Shown here in pieces: positions 8,810 to 16,800 of a DNA stretch of 64,000 nucleotides (positions are counted from its first letter, which is position 1; the number at the start of each line of letters is the position of its first letter). The DNA is from Mesorhizobium sp. Pch-S. Lineage in GTDB: Bacteria > Pseudomonadota > Alphaproteobacteria > Rhizobiales > Rhizobiaceae. The stretch spans positions 124,001-188,000 of the forward strand of contig NZ_CP029562.1 in NCBI RefSeq assembly GCF_004136315.1, written 5' to 3'. Below the pieces are notes generated by a model. That model made no database searches. It saw only the letters and a list, made by a program, of their open reading frames with translations, and was not told the DNA's origin. Position numbers and translations under genes: made by a program.

Positions 8810-9934
8810 TCAATCCTGTTTGATCGGCGCGTATTTGCCGTCATGCCACTGGTTGATATCGTATTTGGCGTTCTTCAGGTCACCTTTCTCATCGAAGACG
8901 ACCTCTCCCACGACGGTACTGATCGGCTTGCCGTCCTTCAGTGCTGCAGCGACCTTGGCCGGATCATCGCTGCCGGCGCGTTTGACACCTTCGGCGATCG
9001 CCTGGATCGTGGCGTAGGAGAACAGCGTGAAGCCCTCCGGAGCGAAACCCTTGCCCTTGATCTTCTCGATGGCTTCCTTGGCTTCCGGCCGCGCCTGCGG
9101 ATCCGACGGGAACACGAACATCGTGCCTTCGCCGGCCGGGCCTGCCACCTGCCAGAATTCAGGGCTGGCGATGGAATCCGGCATGATGAGCTGGAACTTG
9201 AGACCCTGCTCTGCCGCCTGCCGCATGATCAGCCCGCCTTCCGGGTGGTAGCCGCCGAAGTAGACGACGTCAGCCTTGAGGTCCTTCAGCTTGGTGACGA
9301 GCGCCGAATAATCCTTCTCGCCGGCGTTGATGCCTTCGTAGAGGACATCCTTGAGACCGGCATCGTTCATCGTCTTCTTCACCGCGTCGGCGACGCCCTG
9401 GCCGTATGCGCTCTTGTCGTGCAGGACGACAACATTCTTGCCGGCATACTTCCTGGCGATCCAGGGGCCGATGAAAGCGCCCTGTGCATCATCACGGGTA
9501 TAAAGACGCATGATGGTCGACCAGCCCTTCTTGGCCGCGTCGTCGGTCATCAGCGGGTTCGAGGAGGCCGGGCTCATCATCAACGCGCCGGCTTCAGCGT
9601 AGACAGCGGAAGCCGGAATGCTCGAGCCCGAGCATGCGTGGCCATCAATGAACCTGACGCCGTTGCCGACGATCCGGTTGGCGACCGAAACCGCCTGCTT
9701 AGGATCGCACTGGTCATCTTCGATATCCAGCTTGATCTGCCGCCCGCCGACACCGCCAGCAGCGTTGATCGCCTCGGCGGCGGCTTGCGCGCCTTGCTTG
9801 AACTGATCGCCGATCGTGGCGAGCTGCCCCGTCATCGGCCCCACAACCGCGATGGAAATGTCTTCGGCGTAAGCCGCTGAGGTGCTCAACGCTGTCAGCA
9901 ACAGCGCTGCGCCCAGGAATTTTGTTGTTTTCAC
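8810..9934 (-). CDS. Branched-chain amino acid ABC transporter substrate-binding protein (copy 2)
   Basis: This is a close paralogue of the protein encoded at 7451-8575, with the same 374-residue length and near-identical blocks (SIAVVGPMTGQLATIGDQFK, LHDKSAYGQGVADAVKKTM, YFGGYHPEGGLIMRQAAEQG). It has a signal peptide ending SAAYA-ED. The start is a GTG at 9934 with GGGAGAG upstream; the nearby ATG is out of frame and stops at once, so ATG initiation is excluded. The two genes are a tandem duplication in which each copy keeps its own promoter and terminator. They may differ in ligand preference or in timing. Confidence 0.93.
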   Translation of the reverse strand: MKTTKFLGAALLLTALSTSAAYAEDISIAVVGPMTGQLATIGDQFKQGAQAAAEAINAAGGVGGRQIKLDIEDDQCDPKQAVSVANRIVGNGVRFIDGHACSGSSIPASAVYAEAGALMMSPASSNPLMTDDAAKKGWSTIMRLYTRDDAQGAFIGPWIARKYAGKNVVVLHDKSAYGQGVADAVKKTMNDAGLKDVLYEGINAGEKDYSALVTKLKDLKADVVYFGGYHPEGGLIMRQAAEQGLKFQLIMPDSIASPEFWQVAGPAGEGTMFVFPSDPQARPEAKEAIEKIKGKGFAPEGFTLFSYATIQAIAEGVKRAGSDDPAKVAAALKDGKPISTVVGEVVFDEKGDLKNAKYDINQWHDGKYAPIKQD

Positions 9935-9993
9935 TCTAACTCTCCCATTTTGCGCTCCCCTTTGTCGCGCACGATCGAGAATGGGTGAAAAAA

Positions 9994-10047
9994 ACCGTCG
10001 TTCGTCAAGCCCGGCCGAACACCGTCGTTCGTCAAGCCCGGCCGAAC
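9994..10047 (-). repeat. Perfect 27-base tandem duplication covering the -35 region of binding-protein copy 2
   Basis: Two identical 27-base units, 9994-10020 and 10021-10047, each contain CGTCAA, which on the minus strand is a TTGACG -35 hexamer (10003-10008 and 10030-10035). Only the proximal one is correctly placed for transcription of 8810-9934. The homologous region before copy 1 has a single unit. Confidence 0.85.
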
Positions 10048-10051
10048 AAAG

Positions 10052-10092
10052 CGAAAACCGCGCCGGTCTTGTCACGACCGGTCGCGGTTTTC
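10052..10092. terminator. Hairpin terminator, probably of the Sel1-repeat gene
   Basis: The inverted repeat GAAAACCGCG...CGCGGTTTTC, with an inner CGGTC/GACCG, forms a strong stem. On the minus strand it ends in a T-run, downstream of the gene at 10214-10480. Confidence 0.65.
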
Positions 10093-10213
10093 TCGCAATT
10101 CCCCCGAGCACAGCTTCTTGGAGGAAGTCTTCCCTGTTGCCTGGTCGATCCGACTAACCGGTCGCCTTTGTGTTCGCCGTTGGAGCGGCGTCGTCATGTC
10201 TTTCAGATGGAAA

Positions 10214-10480
10214 TCAATGCGTGGTCATCCACTCGCGGGCATCGCGCAGCGCTTGTGCAATCTCGCCCTTGGACATTGCCGACGAGAGTTCCGAGCGCCA
10301 TTCGGCGGCGCGCAGTGACCCCTTGATGGCCGCAATGTTGAACCATTTGTGAGCGGCAATGACGTCGGTCTCACAATCACGACCGGTCGCATACATCACG
10401 CCAAGTTCGAAGAGAATGTCGGCCTGCGCGGTCGCGCCCATCGTGCCGACCCCAGCTTCAAGCATTTCGAAACGTGCCAT
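10214..10480 (-). CDS. Short Sel1-repeat protein
   Basis: An 88-residue soluble protein with one Sel1-like (TPR-related) repeat: ADILFELGVMYATGRDCETD followed by VIAAHKWFNIAAIKGSLRAA. It has no signal peptide. Sel1 repeats are paired helices that mediate protein-protein contacts. A single repeat this short suggests a small adaptor, but no partner is evident from the neighbours, which are transport and stress genes. The minus-strand transcript probably ends at the hairpin at 10052-10092. Confidence 0.8.
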   Translation of the reverse strand: MARFEMLEAGVGTMGATAQADILFELGVMYATGRDCETDVIAAHKWFNIAAIKGSLRAAEWRSELSSAMSKGEIAQALRDAREWMTTH

Positions 10481-10930
10481 TTGAAATCCCCTTGTCTGAC
10501 CCTGTTGCTCCTGAAAGCCGCCGTCCGTTTCTTGGTGTGGACGTGCGCTCTTCCGATGCTTCGAAGGATGCCGGGGACGCTTGAATCCGTCGTTAAATGG
10601 CTTGCTTAATTTGAGGAAAACAAAGCTAAAACAAGAAGTAAACGTGAGAAACCGTTAAGGATAGGAAGGGCGCGATCGCTGGGTTTCCATTCAAATTCGA
10701 TGAAAATTCGCGACTGCGAAAACAAGGTTTCGCTAACCACGGCGAAGCTTCCATTTTAGTAAGAAATCAAAAACGCGCATTTCCAACGTCTTGCGGAGGT
10801 CAAAGAAAAGCAGCTTTCCTTCCCCAGCGGCACGGCTTTTGTTTTACCGGGGACTGGATTAGCTTACCTGAGCGTAAGGGATGGAGAGGCTGGACCCGGC
10901 GTCCAGTTGAAGCGCAAAGGAAGGAACTCG
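10481..10930. other. Intergenic region without a recognised gene
   Basis: About 450 bases between divergent genes. The stretch 10600-10770 is clearly more AT-rich than its surroundings. No open frame with a ribosome site is seen. It probably holds the promoters of the two flanking genes, but no clear -35/-10 pair can be named. Confidence 0.5.
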
Positions 10931-11272
10931 ATGTTTCGCAAAGTCAGCCTGGCACTCGCTGCCACATTGATCATGTCGGGTGTGGCGCTCGCCGACCCGA
11001 TCGAAGGCAACTGGAAGACCGCATCCGGCGCGACTGCCGCGATCTCGGGCGGCGGTTCGTTCTCGATCACGCTGAAGACCGGCAAGCACGCCGGCAAGAC
11101 CATCGGATCGTTCAAGGCCGCCGGCGAGGGCAAATATTCCGGCACGATCACGGATCCGGACACCGACAAGACTTATAACGGCAAGGCTTCGCTATCCGGC
11201 AGTTCGCTGAAGATGAGCGGTTGCGTGCTGGGCGGGCTGATCTGCAAGAGCCAGACCTGGACCAAGCTGTAA
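10931..11272 (+). CDS. DUF2147 domain exported protein
   Basis: A 113-residue secreted protein. The signal peptide is MFRKVSLALAATLIMSGVAL ending at ALA-DP. The mature part follows the DUF2147 pattern: DPIEGNWKTASGATAAISGG, LKTGKHAGKTIGSFKAAGEG, then DPDTDKTYNGKASLSGSSLK and a C-terminal two-cysteine element (GCVLGGLICKSQTW). The fold is probably a small beta-barrel in the periplasm or at the outer membrane. The ATG at 10931 follows GGAAGGAACTCG. A good terminator follows at 11301, so the gene is monocistronic. Confidence 0.85.
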   Translation: MFRKVSLALAATLIMSGVALADPIEGNWKTASGATAAISGGGSFSITLKTGKHAGKTIGSFKAAGEGKYSGTITDPDTDKTYNGKASLSGSSLKMSGCVLGGLICKSQTWTKL

Positions 11273-11300
11273 CCGGACAGCCGGTAACGACGTCAACGGC

Positions 11301-11334
11301 AAGGCGTTTCCGCCACGCGGGAACGCCTTTTCTT
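11301..11334 (+). terminator. Rho-independent terminator of the DUF2147 gene
   Basis: A 13-base-pair stem with one G-U pair (11301-11313 with 11317-11329) and a three-base loop is followed by a T-rich tail. Confidence 0.85.
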
Positions 11335-11511
11335 ATGGTCCCGGCTTCTTGCAGCCCCGACAAGGCAAGCTCTTCTCTCCCCCCCGGAAGGGAGACATGT
11401 CGGACCGTCTCAATTTCCCGTCAATCATTTTGAACCCCGGATGAACGGCAACCTCAGAAGGGGTTCAGCCGCGTTGATGCATTCTCTCCAGCATTGAAGG
11501 AGAGGACCCAG

Positions 11512-11661
11512 ATGCTCGCGCGCCGCTTTACCATCGTCTGCCTGCTGACGGCGCTGTTCGGCATGGGTTTTGCGATCCTCGTTGCAGAGAATGCACGGCT
11601 GGACCACGGCTGGAACCAGGCCGGCCTGCGATGCGGCACAACCTGCTCCAGTTCATTTTGA
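11512..11661 (+). CDS. 49-residue single-pass membrane miniprotein
   Basis: A short frame with AAGGAGAGG nine to ten bases before its ATG. The product starts with MLARRFTIVCLLTALFGMGF and AILVAENARL, giving one hydrophobic helix (residues 6-25) after a basic N-terminus. A polar tail with two late cysteines (LRCGTTCSS) follows. It could be a signal peptide plus short tail or a membrane miniprotein. Its function is unknown. The strong ribosome site is the main support. Confidence 0.5.
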   Translation: MLARRFTIVCLLTALFGMGFAILVAENARLDHGWNQAGLRCGTTCSSSF

Positions 11662-11677
11662 TCGAGACGAAAACGCC

Positions 11678-11872
11678 ATGACCTCGTTTGCGCAAAACGC
11701 CATCGCCATCCTGAAGCTTCTGCCCCGTGCGACGCTGATCCTGATGTTGCTTGCAGCACCGGTTCTGGCGGTACCGACGATGCGGGCCGATGCCGCTTCG
11801 ACCATCGAAGCGCCGGCACTCAAGAAGAAGGGACTTGGGCTGGTTCTTCTGGTGAGCCTGCAGCGCGCCTGA
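11678..11872 (+). CDS. 64-residue exported or membrane miniprotein
   Basis: It follows the previous small gene after 16 bases. The product begins MTSFAQNAIAILKLLPRATL and then ILMLLAAPVLAVPTMRADAA, a signal-peptide-like segment with a possible cleavage near VLA or ADA. A short tail contains KKKGLGLVLLV. The ribosome site is weak (GAGACGAAAACGCC), so translation may depend on the upstream frame. No family is recognised. Confidence 0.35.
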   Translation: MTSFAQNAIAILKLLPRATLILMLLAAPVLAVPTMRADAASTIEAPALKKKGLGLVLLVSLQRA

Positions 11873-11967
11873 GTTCAGCGATTTGCGAACGCATCTGGAA
11901 AAGCAAATAGCGAACCGCCTGAGGAACCACCCCTCCCAACTGTCATTTTCCATCTCTATAATGGGTC

Positions 11968-13470
11968 ATGGAAAAGCGAATCTACCCACAAGCAATCGAA
12001 ACCGTGGTCATGCCGGAGCCCTACGCCCGGCAATCCTTTGACGATGCGGGCAAGGCCGTCGCGGCGTTGCGTGCACTGTATGAACGCAACACCAAGTTCC
12101 TGCGTGATTCCTTCTCGGCACTGGCTGCCGGCGGGGACAATGACAAACGCTACCGCGCCTTCTATCCCGAGGTGAGCGTCGTCACCAATTCCTTCACCCA
12201 GGTGGACTCGCGACAGGCCTACGGTCACATGCCGACACCTGGCCAGTTCTCGACCACGGTCACAAGGCCGGACCTTTTCCAAAGCTACCTGACCGAGCAG
12301 TTGCGGCTGATCATGCGCAACCATGGTGTTCCGGTCATCGTTTCGGAATCGGAGACGCCGATCCCTGTACATTTCGCGTTCCTTGAAGGGACCTATGTCG
12401 ACAGCGCCGCGGCCGAGCGCATTCGCCGGCCGATCCGCGACCTGTTCGACGTGCCGGATCTCGACGGCACCGATGACCAGATCGCCAACGGCACCTTCGA
12501 AGTGGCGCTGGGCGATCCACGACCGCTGGCACCGTTCACCGCCCAGCGCATCGACTATTCCCTGCATCGGCTTACCCACTATACGGCGACGAGCCCGCAG
12601 CATTTCCAGAACTTCGTGCTGTTCACCAACTACCAGTTCTACATCGACGAATTCTGCGCGATGGCACGGGATCTGATGGCGAAGGGCGGTGAAGGCTATA
12701 CCGAGTTCGTCGAACCGGGCAACGTCGTGACGAAACCGGGAGCCACGACGCCCAGTGAAGGAATTGCACCGCCACGCCTGCCGCAGATGCCCGCCTATCA
12801 TCTGAAGCGTGGCGATCATGGCGGCATCACCATGATCAACATCGGCGTCGGCCCCTCCAATGCCAAGACGATCACCGACCATGTCGCGGTGCTGCGCCCG
12901 CACGCCTGGCTCATGCTTGGCCACTGCGCTGGCCTGCGCAACACGCAGGCGCTGGGCGACTACGTGCTGGCACATGCCTATGTGCGTGAGGACCACGTGC
13001 TGGACGACGACCTGCCGGTATGGGTGCCGGTGCCGGCGCTGGCCGAAGTCCAGGTGGCGCTCGAAGAGGCGGTCGCCGAAGTGACGGGGCTTTCGGGTTA
13101 CGATCTCAAGCGGGTGATGCGCACCGGCACGGTCGCCACCATCGACAACCGCAACTGGGAACTGCGCGATCAGCGCGGCCCGGTGCAGCGGCTGTCGCAG
13201 TCACGCGCGATCGCGCTCGACATGGAATCGGCAACGATTGCGGCCAACGGTTTCCGTTTCCGTGTGCCTTACGGGACATTGCTGTGTGTTTCCGACAAGC
13301 CGCTACACGGCGAACTGAAGCTGCCCGGCATGGCCACCGAGTTCTACAAGCGGCAGGTGTCTCAGCATCTCACCATCGGCATCCGTGCGATGCAGAAGCT
13401 GGCTGAAATGCCCATGGAACGGTTGCACTCGCGCAAGCTGCGTTCGTTCTCGGAAACCGCGTTCCAGTAA
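11968..13470 (+). CDS. amn: AMP nucleosidase
   Basis: The enzyme hydrolyses AMP to adenine and ribose 5-phosphate in cytosolic purine salvage. The 500-residue length is typical. The N-terminal AMP-nucleosidase domain (residues about 15-190, with SYLTEQLRLIMRNHGVPVIV) is followed by a phosphorylase-type catalytic domain (MINIGVGPSNAKTITDHVAV; LMLGHCAGLRNTQALGDYVL; ALDMESATIAANGFRFRVPY). A perfect TATAAT lies at 11957-11962, only five bases before the ATG, and no Shine-Dalgarno sequence is visible. The mRNA may therefore be leaderless. An internal ATG at 12010 is an alternative start. Confidence 0.95.
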   Translation: MEKRIYPQAIETVVMPEPYARQSFDDAGKAVAALRALYERNTKFLRDSFSALAAGGDNDKRYRAFYPEVSVVTNSFTQVDSRQAYGHMPTPGQFSTTVTRPDLFQSYLTEQLRLIMRNHGVPVIVSESETPIPVHFAFLEGTYVDSAAAERIRRPIRDLFDVPDLDGTDDQIANGTFEVALGDPRPLAPFTAQRIDYSLHRLTHYTATSPQHFQNFVLFTNYQFYIDEFCAMARDLMAKGGEGYTEFVEPGNVVTKPGATTPSEGIAPPRLPQMPAYHLKRGDHGGITMINIGVGPSNAKTITDHVAVLRPHAWLMLGHCAGLRNTQALGDYVLAHAYVREDHVLDDDLPVWVPVPALAEVQVALEEAVAEVTGLSGYDLKRVMRTGTVATIDNRNWELRDQRGPVQRLSQSRAIALDMESATIAANGFRFRVPYGTLLCVSDKPLHGELKLPGMATEFYKRQVSQHLTIGIRAMQKLAEMPMERLHSRKLRSFSETAFQ

Positions 13471-13492
13471 CAGCCGGCTCCCGCTGGGGGTG

Positions 13493-14095
13493 CTAATCAC
13501 CATTCACCAGCTCGAGAATGAGCCGCTGGATGGCTCCGCCGCCTCCCATCTCGACGCGGTCGAAGTCGCGGCTCTGCTGGCGCTGCGCGATAGAGGCCTC
13601 GGAAAGCGGTTTCTGGATTTCCTGGCGAATCTTCTGGCAACCGGGGTCGTTGGGCACCGATACTCCGATGGTCGTCCGTTCGATCTGCGCCAGCATCGCC
13701 TTGATGTGGTCGCCATGCACCTTCTCATGGCGACGAAGACCGTCGATGAAGATATCCCAGCGTTTCTGCACCGCAGGCGGCAACGGGTTTGCAGGCTTGG
13801 GCAGCGTATAGGTAATGATGAGCGTCGGTGTTGCCGACTTCAGCGTGCAGCCACCGTTTTCGGGGACGTAGTTTCGTCGCCAGGTGAGCTTGAAGAAAGT
13901 GTGCGCGATAACACGGCCACCGCTTCTTCCAACTTCCGGCCCGTTCCGGCCGATCGATGCGTAGAGTTCAGCACCGGTGGTGCCGGTTATAGCGTAGGGC
14001 TTTTCCTGCTCGATGGTCTTGGCGATGGCGGAGGTTGCCACCATAAGCGCTGCCACACACGCTGACAGGAGGCCAAGCCCGGTCTTCGAAGTCAT
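13493..14095 (-). CDS. DUF922 family putative exported zinc protease (first of two)
   Basis: A 200-residue secreted protein. The signal peptide is MTSKTGLGLLSACVAALMVA ending TSAIA-KT. The core includes the DUF922 signature RRHEKVHGDHI, an HExxH-like zinc site (H-E-K-V-H). Upstream the pattern TFFKLTWRRNYVPENGGCTL and TPTLIITYTLPK is typical of the family. DUF922 members are predicted periplasmic metalloproteases without known substrates. The start at 14095 is chosen because GGCAGGACAG precedes it; upstream ATGs would extend the protein before the signal peptide. A second DUF922 gene lies just upstream in the same direction. Confidence 0.85.
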   Translation of the reverse strand: MTSKTGLGLLSACVAALMVATSAIAKTIEQEKPYAITGTTGAELYASIGRNGPEVGRSGGRVIAHTFFKLTWRRNYVPENGGCTLKSATPTLIITYTLPKPANPLPPAVQKRWDIFIDGLRRHEKVHGDHIKAMLAQIERTTIGVSVPNDPGCQKIRQEIQKPLSEASIAQRQQSRDFDRVEMGGGGAIQRLILELVNGD

Positions 14096-14185
14096 TCTGT
14101 CCTGCCATGATGCCATTTTCGCGCGCACCATAGATGCCGAACCGGCGACGATCAAAGCGGAATTGAAATTGTCGGCTGCAGGATG

Positions 14186-14785
14186 TCAGCGCTCGCGCAC
14201 AAGCCTGGCGACCAGGGCCTCGACCCGGCCGCCTCGACGATGCTCACGCTGGTCGAAGGCGACCTGCTTTGCCTCATACTCTTCGTAGATCGCATCGACG
14301 CGCCGCTGCGCCTCACGCTGCGTCTTGATGCAATGCGGATCGTTGGCCACAGCAAGATCAGCGATGGCGCGTTCGCCCGCAGCAATCCCCTGCCTGGCGA
14401 TGCGGCCATGTGTCTGCTCATGCGCGCGCACGCCAGCGAAGAAACGCTGCCACCGCTTGCGCAAGGCAGGTGACATCGGCGTCGTCACATTCGGATACAT
14501 ATAGGTCATGTCCAGCGTGGCGCTGGCGGCCCTGACCTGGCAGACGTCGGCCTTGGCCTTGAGATCGAAATTCCAGTCGACCGTGTAGGAGGTCTGGGCA
14601 ATGGCCCGTGTCAGAAAGCCGTGCTTGGGACCGCTCTTGTCCATGGCGTCGATCAGCGCCTGGCCGCTTTCACCGGCGATATCATAGGTGCGTATGTGGG
14701 TGATGACCTTCGAGCCGGCGGTCGCTACGCCCGGCGCGCCTATCGCCGCCAGGAGAGCAAGACTGCAGAAAATAGACCGGCCCAT
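14186..14785 (-). CDS. DUF922 family putative exported zinc protease (second of two)
   Basis: A 199-residue relative of the product of 13493-14095. The signal peptide is MGRSIFCSLALLAAIGAPGV ending ATA-GS, and the zinc motif is RAHEQTHGRIA. It shares the conserved pattern of a short N-terminal strand, the cysteine-containing block ADVCQVRAAS and an MxPxLRKRWxxF segment before the zinc site. The ATG at 14785 has GGAGGATATCAG before it. The C-terminus is rich in charged helix (EEYEAKQVAFDQREHRRGGR). The pair may be one operon, 90 bases apart, reading toward amn from the other side. Their divergence suggests an old duplication. Confidence 0.85.
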   Translation of the reverse strand: MGRSIFCSLALLAAIGAPGVATAGSKVITHIRTYDIAGESGQALIDAMDKSGPKHGFLTRAIAQTSYTVDWNFDLKAKADVCQVRAASATLDMTYMYPNVTTPMSPALRKRWQRFFAGVRAHEQTHGRIARQGIAAGERAIADLAVANDPHCIKTQREAQRRVDAIYEEYEAKQVAFDQREHRRGGRVEALVARLVRER

Positions 14786-14949
14786 CTGATATCCTCCCGC
14801 GCTCGCCCATTTTATCACTGTTGGGGTGCGAGCACAGGAGCATAAACGCTACCATACGGTCAAATTAAGGCTCTTAGGATCCTTTTGGCGCCTTAGAGCA
14901 CGGCCGTCCGCCAGCCGTGCAAAAAACGCTCCGATGCGCGGTCCTGAAA

Positions 14950-16629
14950 CTACATGTTCTGGTAGACCGGGCCCTCTCCACCCTGCGGCGGCACCCAGTT
15001 GATATTCTGGTTCGGGTCCTTGATGTCGCACGTCTTGCAGTGCACGCAATTCTGCGCGTTGATGACGAAACGCACGTCCTTGGCCGACGGATCTGCCGCG
15101 GCGTTGCCGTCAGCGTCCACCCATTCGTAGACACCGGCCGGGCAATAACGCGTCGACGGGCCAGCGAAGACGTCGTGCTCCGAACTCACCTGCAGCGCGG
15201 CATCCTTGACCAGGAGATGAACCGGCTGGTCCTCCTCATGATTGGTACCGGACAGGAAGACCGACGACAGGCGATCGAAGGTCAGCACACCATCGGGCTT
15301 CGGATAGGCGATCTTCTGGTGCTTCGAGGCCGGCTCAAGTGACGCCGCATCGGTCTTGCCGTGCTTCAGCGTGCCGAAGGGCGAGAAGCCGAACAGCGTG
15401 TTCAGCCACATGTCGAGCGCACCAAGGCCAACACCGGCAAGTGTTCCGAAGCGCGACCACAGTGGCTTGACGTTGCGTACCTTCTTCAGGTCCCTGCCGA
15501 TATCGCTGTCGCGCCAGGCTTCCTCGTAGGAGACAAGTTCGTCATTGGCACGGCCGGCGGCAATCGCCTCCACCGCGTGCTCTGCTGCGAGCATGCCGGA
15601 CAGGACGGCATTGTGGGAGCCTTTGATGCGCGGCACGTTGACGAGACCCGCAGCGCAGCCCATCAGAACACCGCCAGGGAACGACATCTTCGGCACGGAC
15701 TGGTAACCGCCCTCGGTGATGGCACGGGCACCATAGCCGAGACGCTTGGCGCCTGCGAAGGTCGGCGCGATGGCCGGATGTGTCTTGAAGCGCTGGAATT
15801 CCTCAAAGGGCGACAGATACGGGTTCTTGTAGTTCAGGTGGACGACGAAACCGACCGCCACCTGGTTGTCCTCGAGGTGATAGAGGAAGGAACCACCACC
15901 GGTCTTCATGTCGAGCGGCCAGCCGAAGGAATGCTGGACAAGACCAGGCTTGTGGTTCTCCGGCTTGACCTGCCAGAGTTCCTTGAGGCCAATGCCGAAC
16001 TTGGCCGGCTCGCGGCCAGCGTCGAGCTGATATTTGGCAATGAGCTGCTTGGAGAGCGAGCCGCGTGCGCCCTCCCCGATCAGCACGTACTTGCCCATCA
16101 GCGCCATGCCTGGCGCGAAGTTCGGCCCGTGCGTGCCGTCCTTCTCCACGCCCATGTCGCCGGTATAGACACCGGTGACCGCACCTTCTTCGTTGTAGAG
16201 AAGGCCGGCCGCGGCAAAGCCGGGATAGATTTCAACGCCCAGCGCCTCGGCCTTGCCGGCCAGCCAGCGGCAGACATTGCCGAGCGAGACGATGTAGTTG
16301 CCGTGATTGTTCATCAGCGGCGGCATGAGAATGTTCGGCAACCGGAAGGAGCCAGCCGGCCCGAGCAAAAGGAAATGGTCCGCGGTAACTGGCGTCTTGA
16401 AGGGATGATCTCCTTCTTCGCGCCAGCCGGGAAGGAGGCGGTCGATGCCGATCGGATCGACGACCGCGCCGGAGAGAATGTGCGCACCCGCTTCACCGCC
16501 CTTTTCGAGCACCACGACGGAAAGATCGGGATTGAGCTGCTTCAGCCGGATCGCTGCGGCGAGGCCTGCCGGCCCGGCTCCGACGATCACCACGTCGAAT
16601 TCCATGCTCTCGCGTTCGATCTCGCTCAT
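14950..16629 (-). CDS. Electron transfer flavoprotein-ubiquinone oxidoreductase
   Basis: This membrane-associated enzyme takes electrons from reduced ETF and passes them to ubiquinone, linking acyl-CoA dehydrogenases to respiration. The 559-residue protein has an N-terminal FAD-binding site (FDVVIVGAGPAGLAAAIRLK), the ETF-QO core (ADHFLLLGPAGSFRLPNILM; MGCAAGLVNVPRIKGSHNAV) and a C-terminal 4Fe-4S ferredoxin-like domain (RYCPAGVYEWV; INAQNCVHCKTCDIKDP). The ATG at 16629 has GGAGGGACCT upstream; a farther ATG would add 11 unrelated residues. It should serve the isovaleryl-CoA dehydrogenase encoded at 1338-2501. Its promoter carries a symmetrical operator-like site. Confidence 0.95.
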   Translation of the reverse strand: MSEIERESMEFDVVIVGAGPAGLAAAIRLKQLNPDLSVVVLEKGGEAGAHILSGAVVDPIGIDRLLPGWREEGDHPFKTPVTADHFLLLGPAGSFRLPNILMPPLMNNHGNYIVSLGNVCRWLAGKAEALGVEIYPGFAAAGLLYNEEGAVTGVYTGDMGVEKDGTHGPNFAPGMALMGKYVLIGEGARGSLSKQLIAKYQLDAGREPAKFGIGLKELWQVKPENHKPGLVQHSFGWPLDMKTGGGSFLYHLEDNQVAVGFVVHLNYKNPYLSPFEEFQRFKTHPAIAPTFAGAKRLGYGARAITEGGYQSVPKMSFPGGVLMGCAAGLVNVPRIKGSHNAVLSGMLAAEHAVEAIAAGRANDELVSYEEAWRDSDIGRDLKKVRNVKPLWSRFGTLAGVGLGALDMWLNTLFGFSPFGTLKHGKTDAASLEPASKHQKIAYPKPDGVLTFDRLSSVFLSGTNHEEDQPVHLLVKDAALQVSSEHDVFAGPSTRYCPAGVYEWVDADGNAAADPSAKDVRFVINAQNCVHCKTCDIKDPNQNINWVPPQGGEGPVYQNM

Positions 16630-16762
16630 AGGTCCCTCCGCACTGGCTTGCCGTTCCGGCATATTGCTGGCTCATGCGCTCCATAGCGCATCATTCCGCG
16701 ACGCGAAACCGGCATGGAACGACGGCATCGCATTGACAACAGACGAAGCCGCCACGTTCTCC

Positions 16763-16791
16763 AGAATATTTTACGTTCACGTAAACGTCAA
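16763..16791 (-). promoter_or_regulatory. ETF-QO promoter with a dyad in the spacer
   Basis: On the minus strand TTGACG (16786-16791) and TATTCT (16763-16768) are separated by 17 bases. The region 16770-16785 is the dyad TTTACGT-GA-ACGTAAA. An operator lying between -35 and -10 suggests a repressor or a MerR-type activator. The sequence resembles, from memory, sites of the MerR-family leucine-catabolism regulator LiuR. No such regulator gene is in the window. Confidence 0.6.
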
Positions 16792-16800
16792 TTGTAGGAT

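Noticed and set aside
10541..10575. GACGTGCGCTCTTCCGATGC resembles an Illumina adapter
   Set aside because: It differs by a substitution and an insertion, lies inside continuous native sequence and is not at a contig edge, so it is probably coincidence.
14897..14920. GC stem GCACGGC/GCCGTGC near the end of ETF-QO as a terminator
   Set aside because: On the transcribed strand the T-run precedes the stem, so it cannot form a Rho-independent terminator.
15361..16686. 441-codon plus-strand frame opposite the ETF-QO gene
   Set aside because: Antisense shadow: the minus-strand protein has full domain motifs and the plus-strand one has none.
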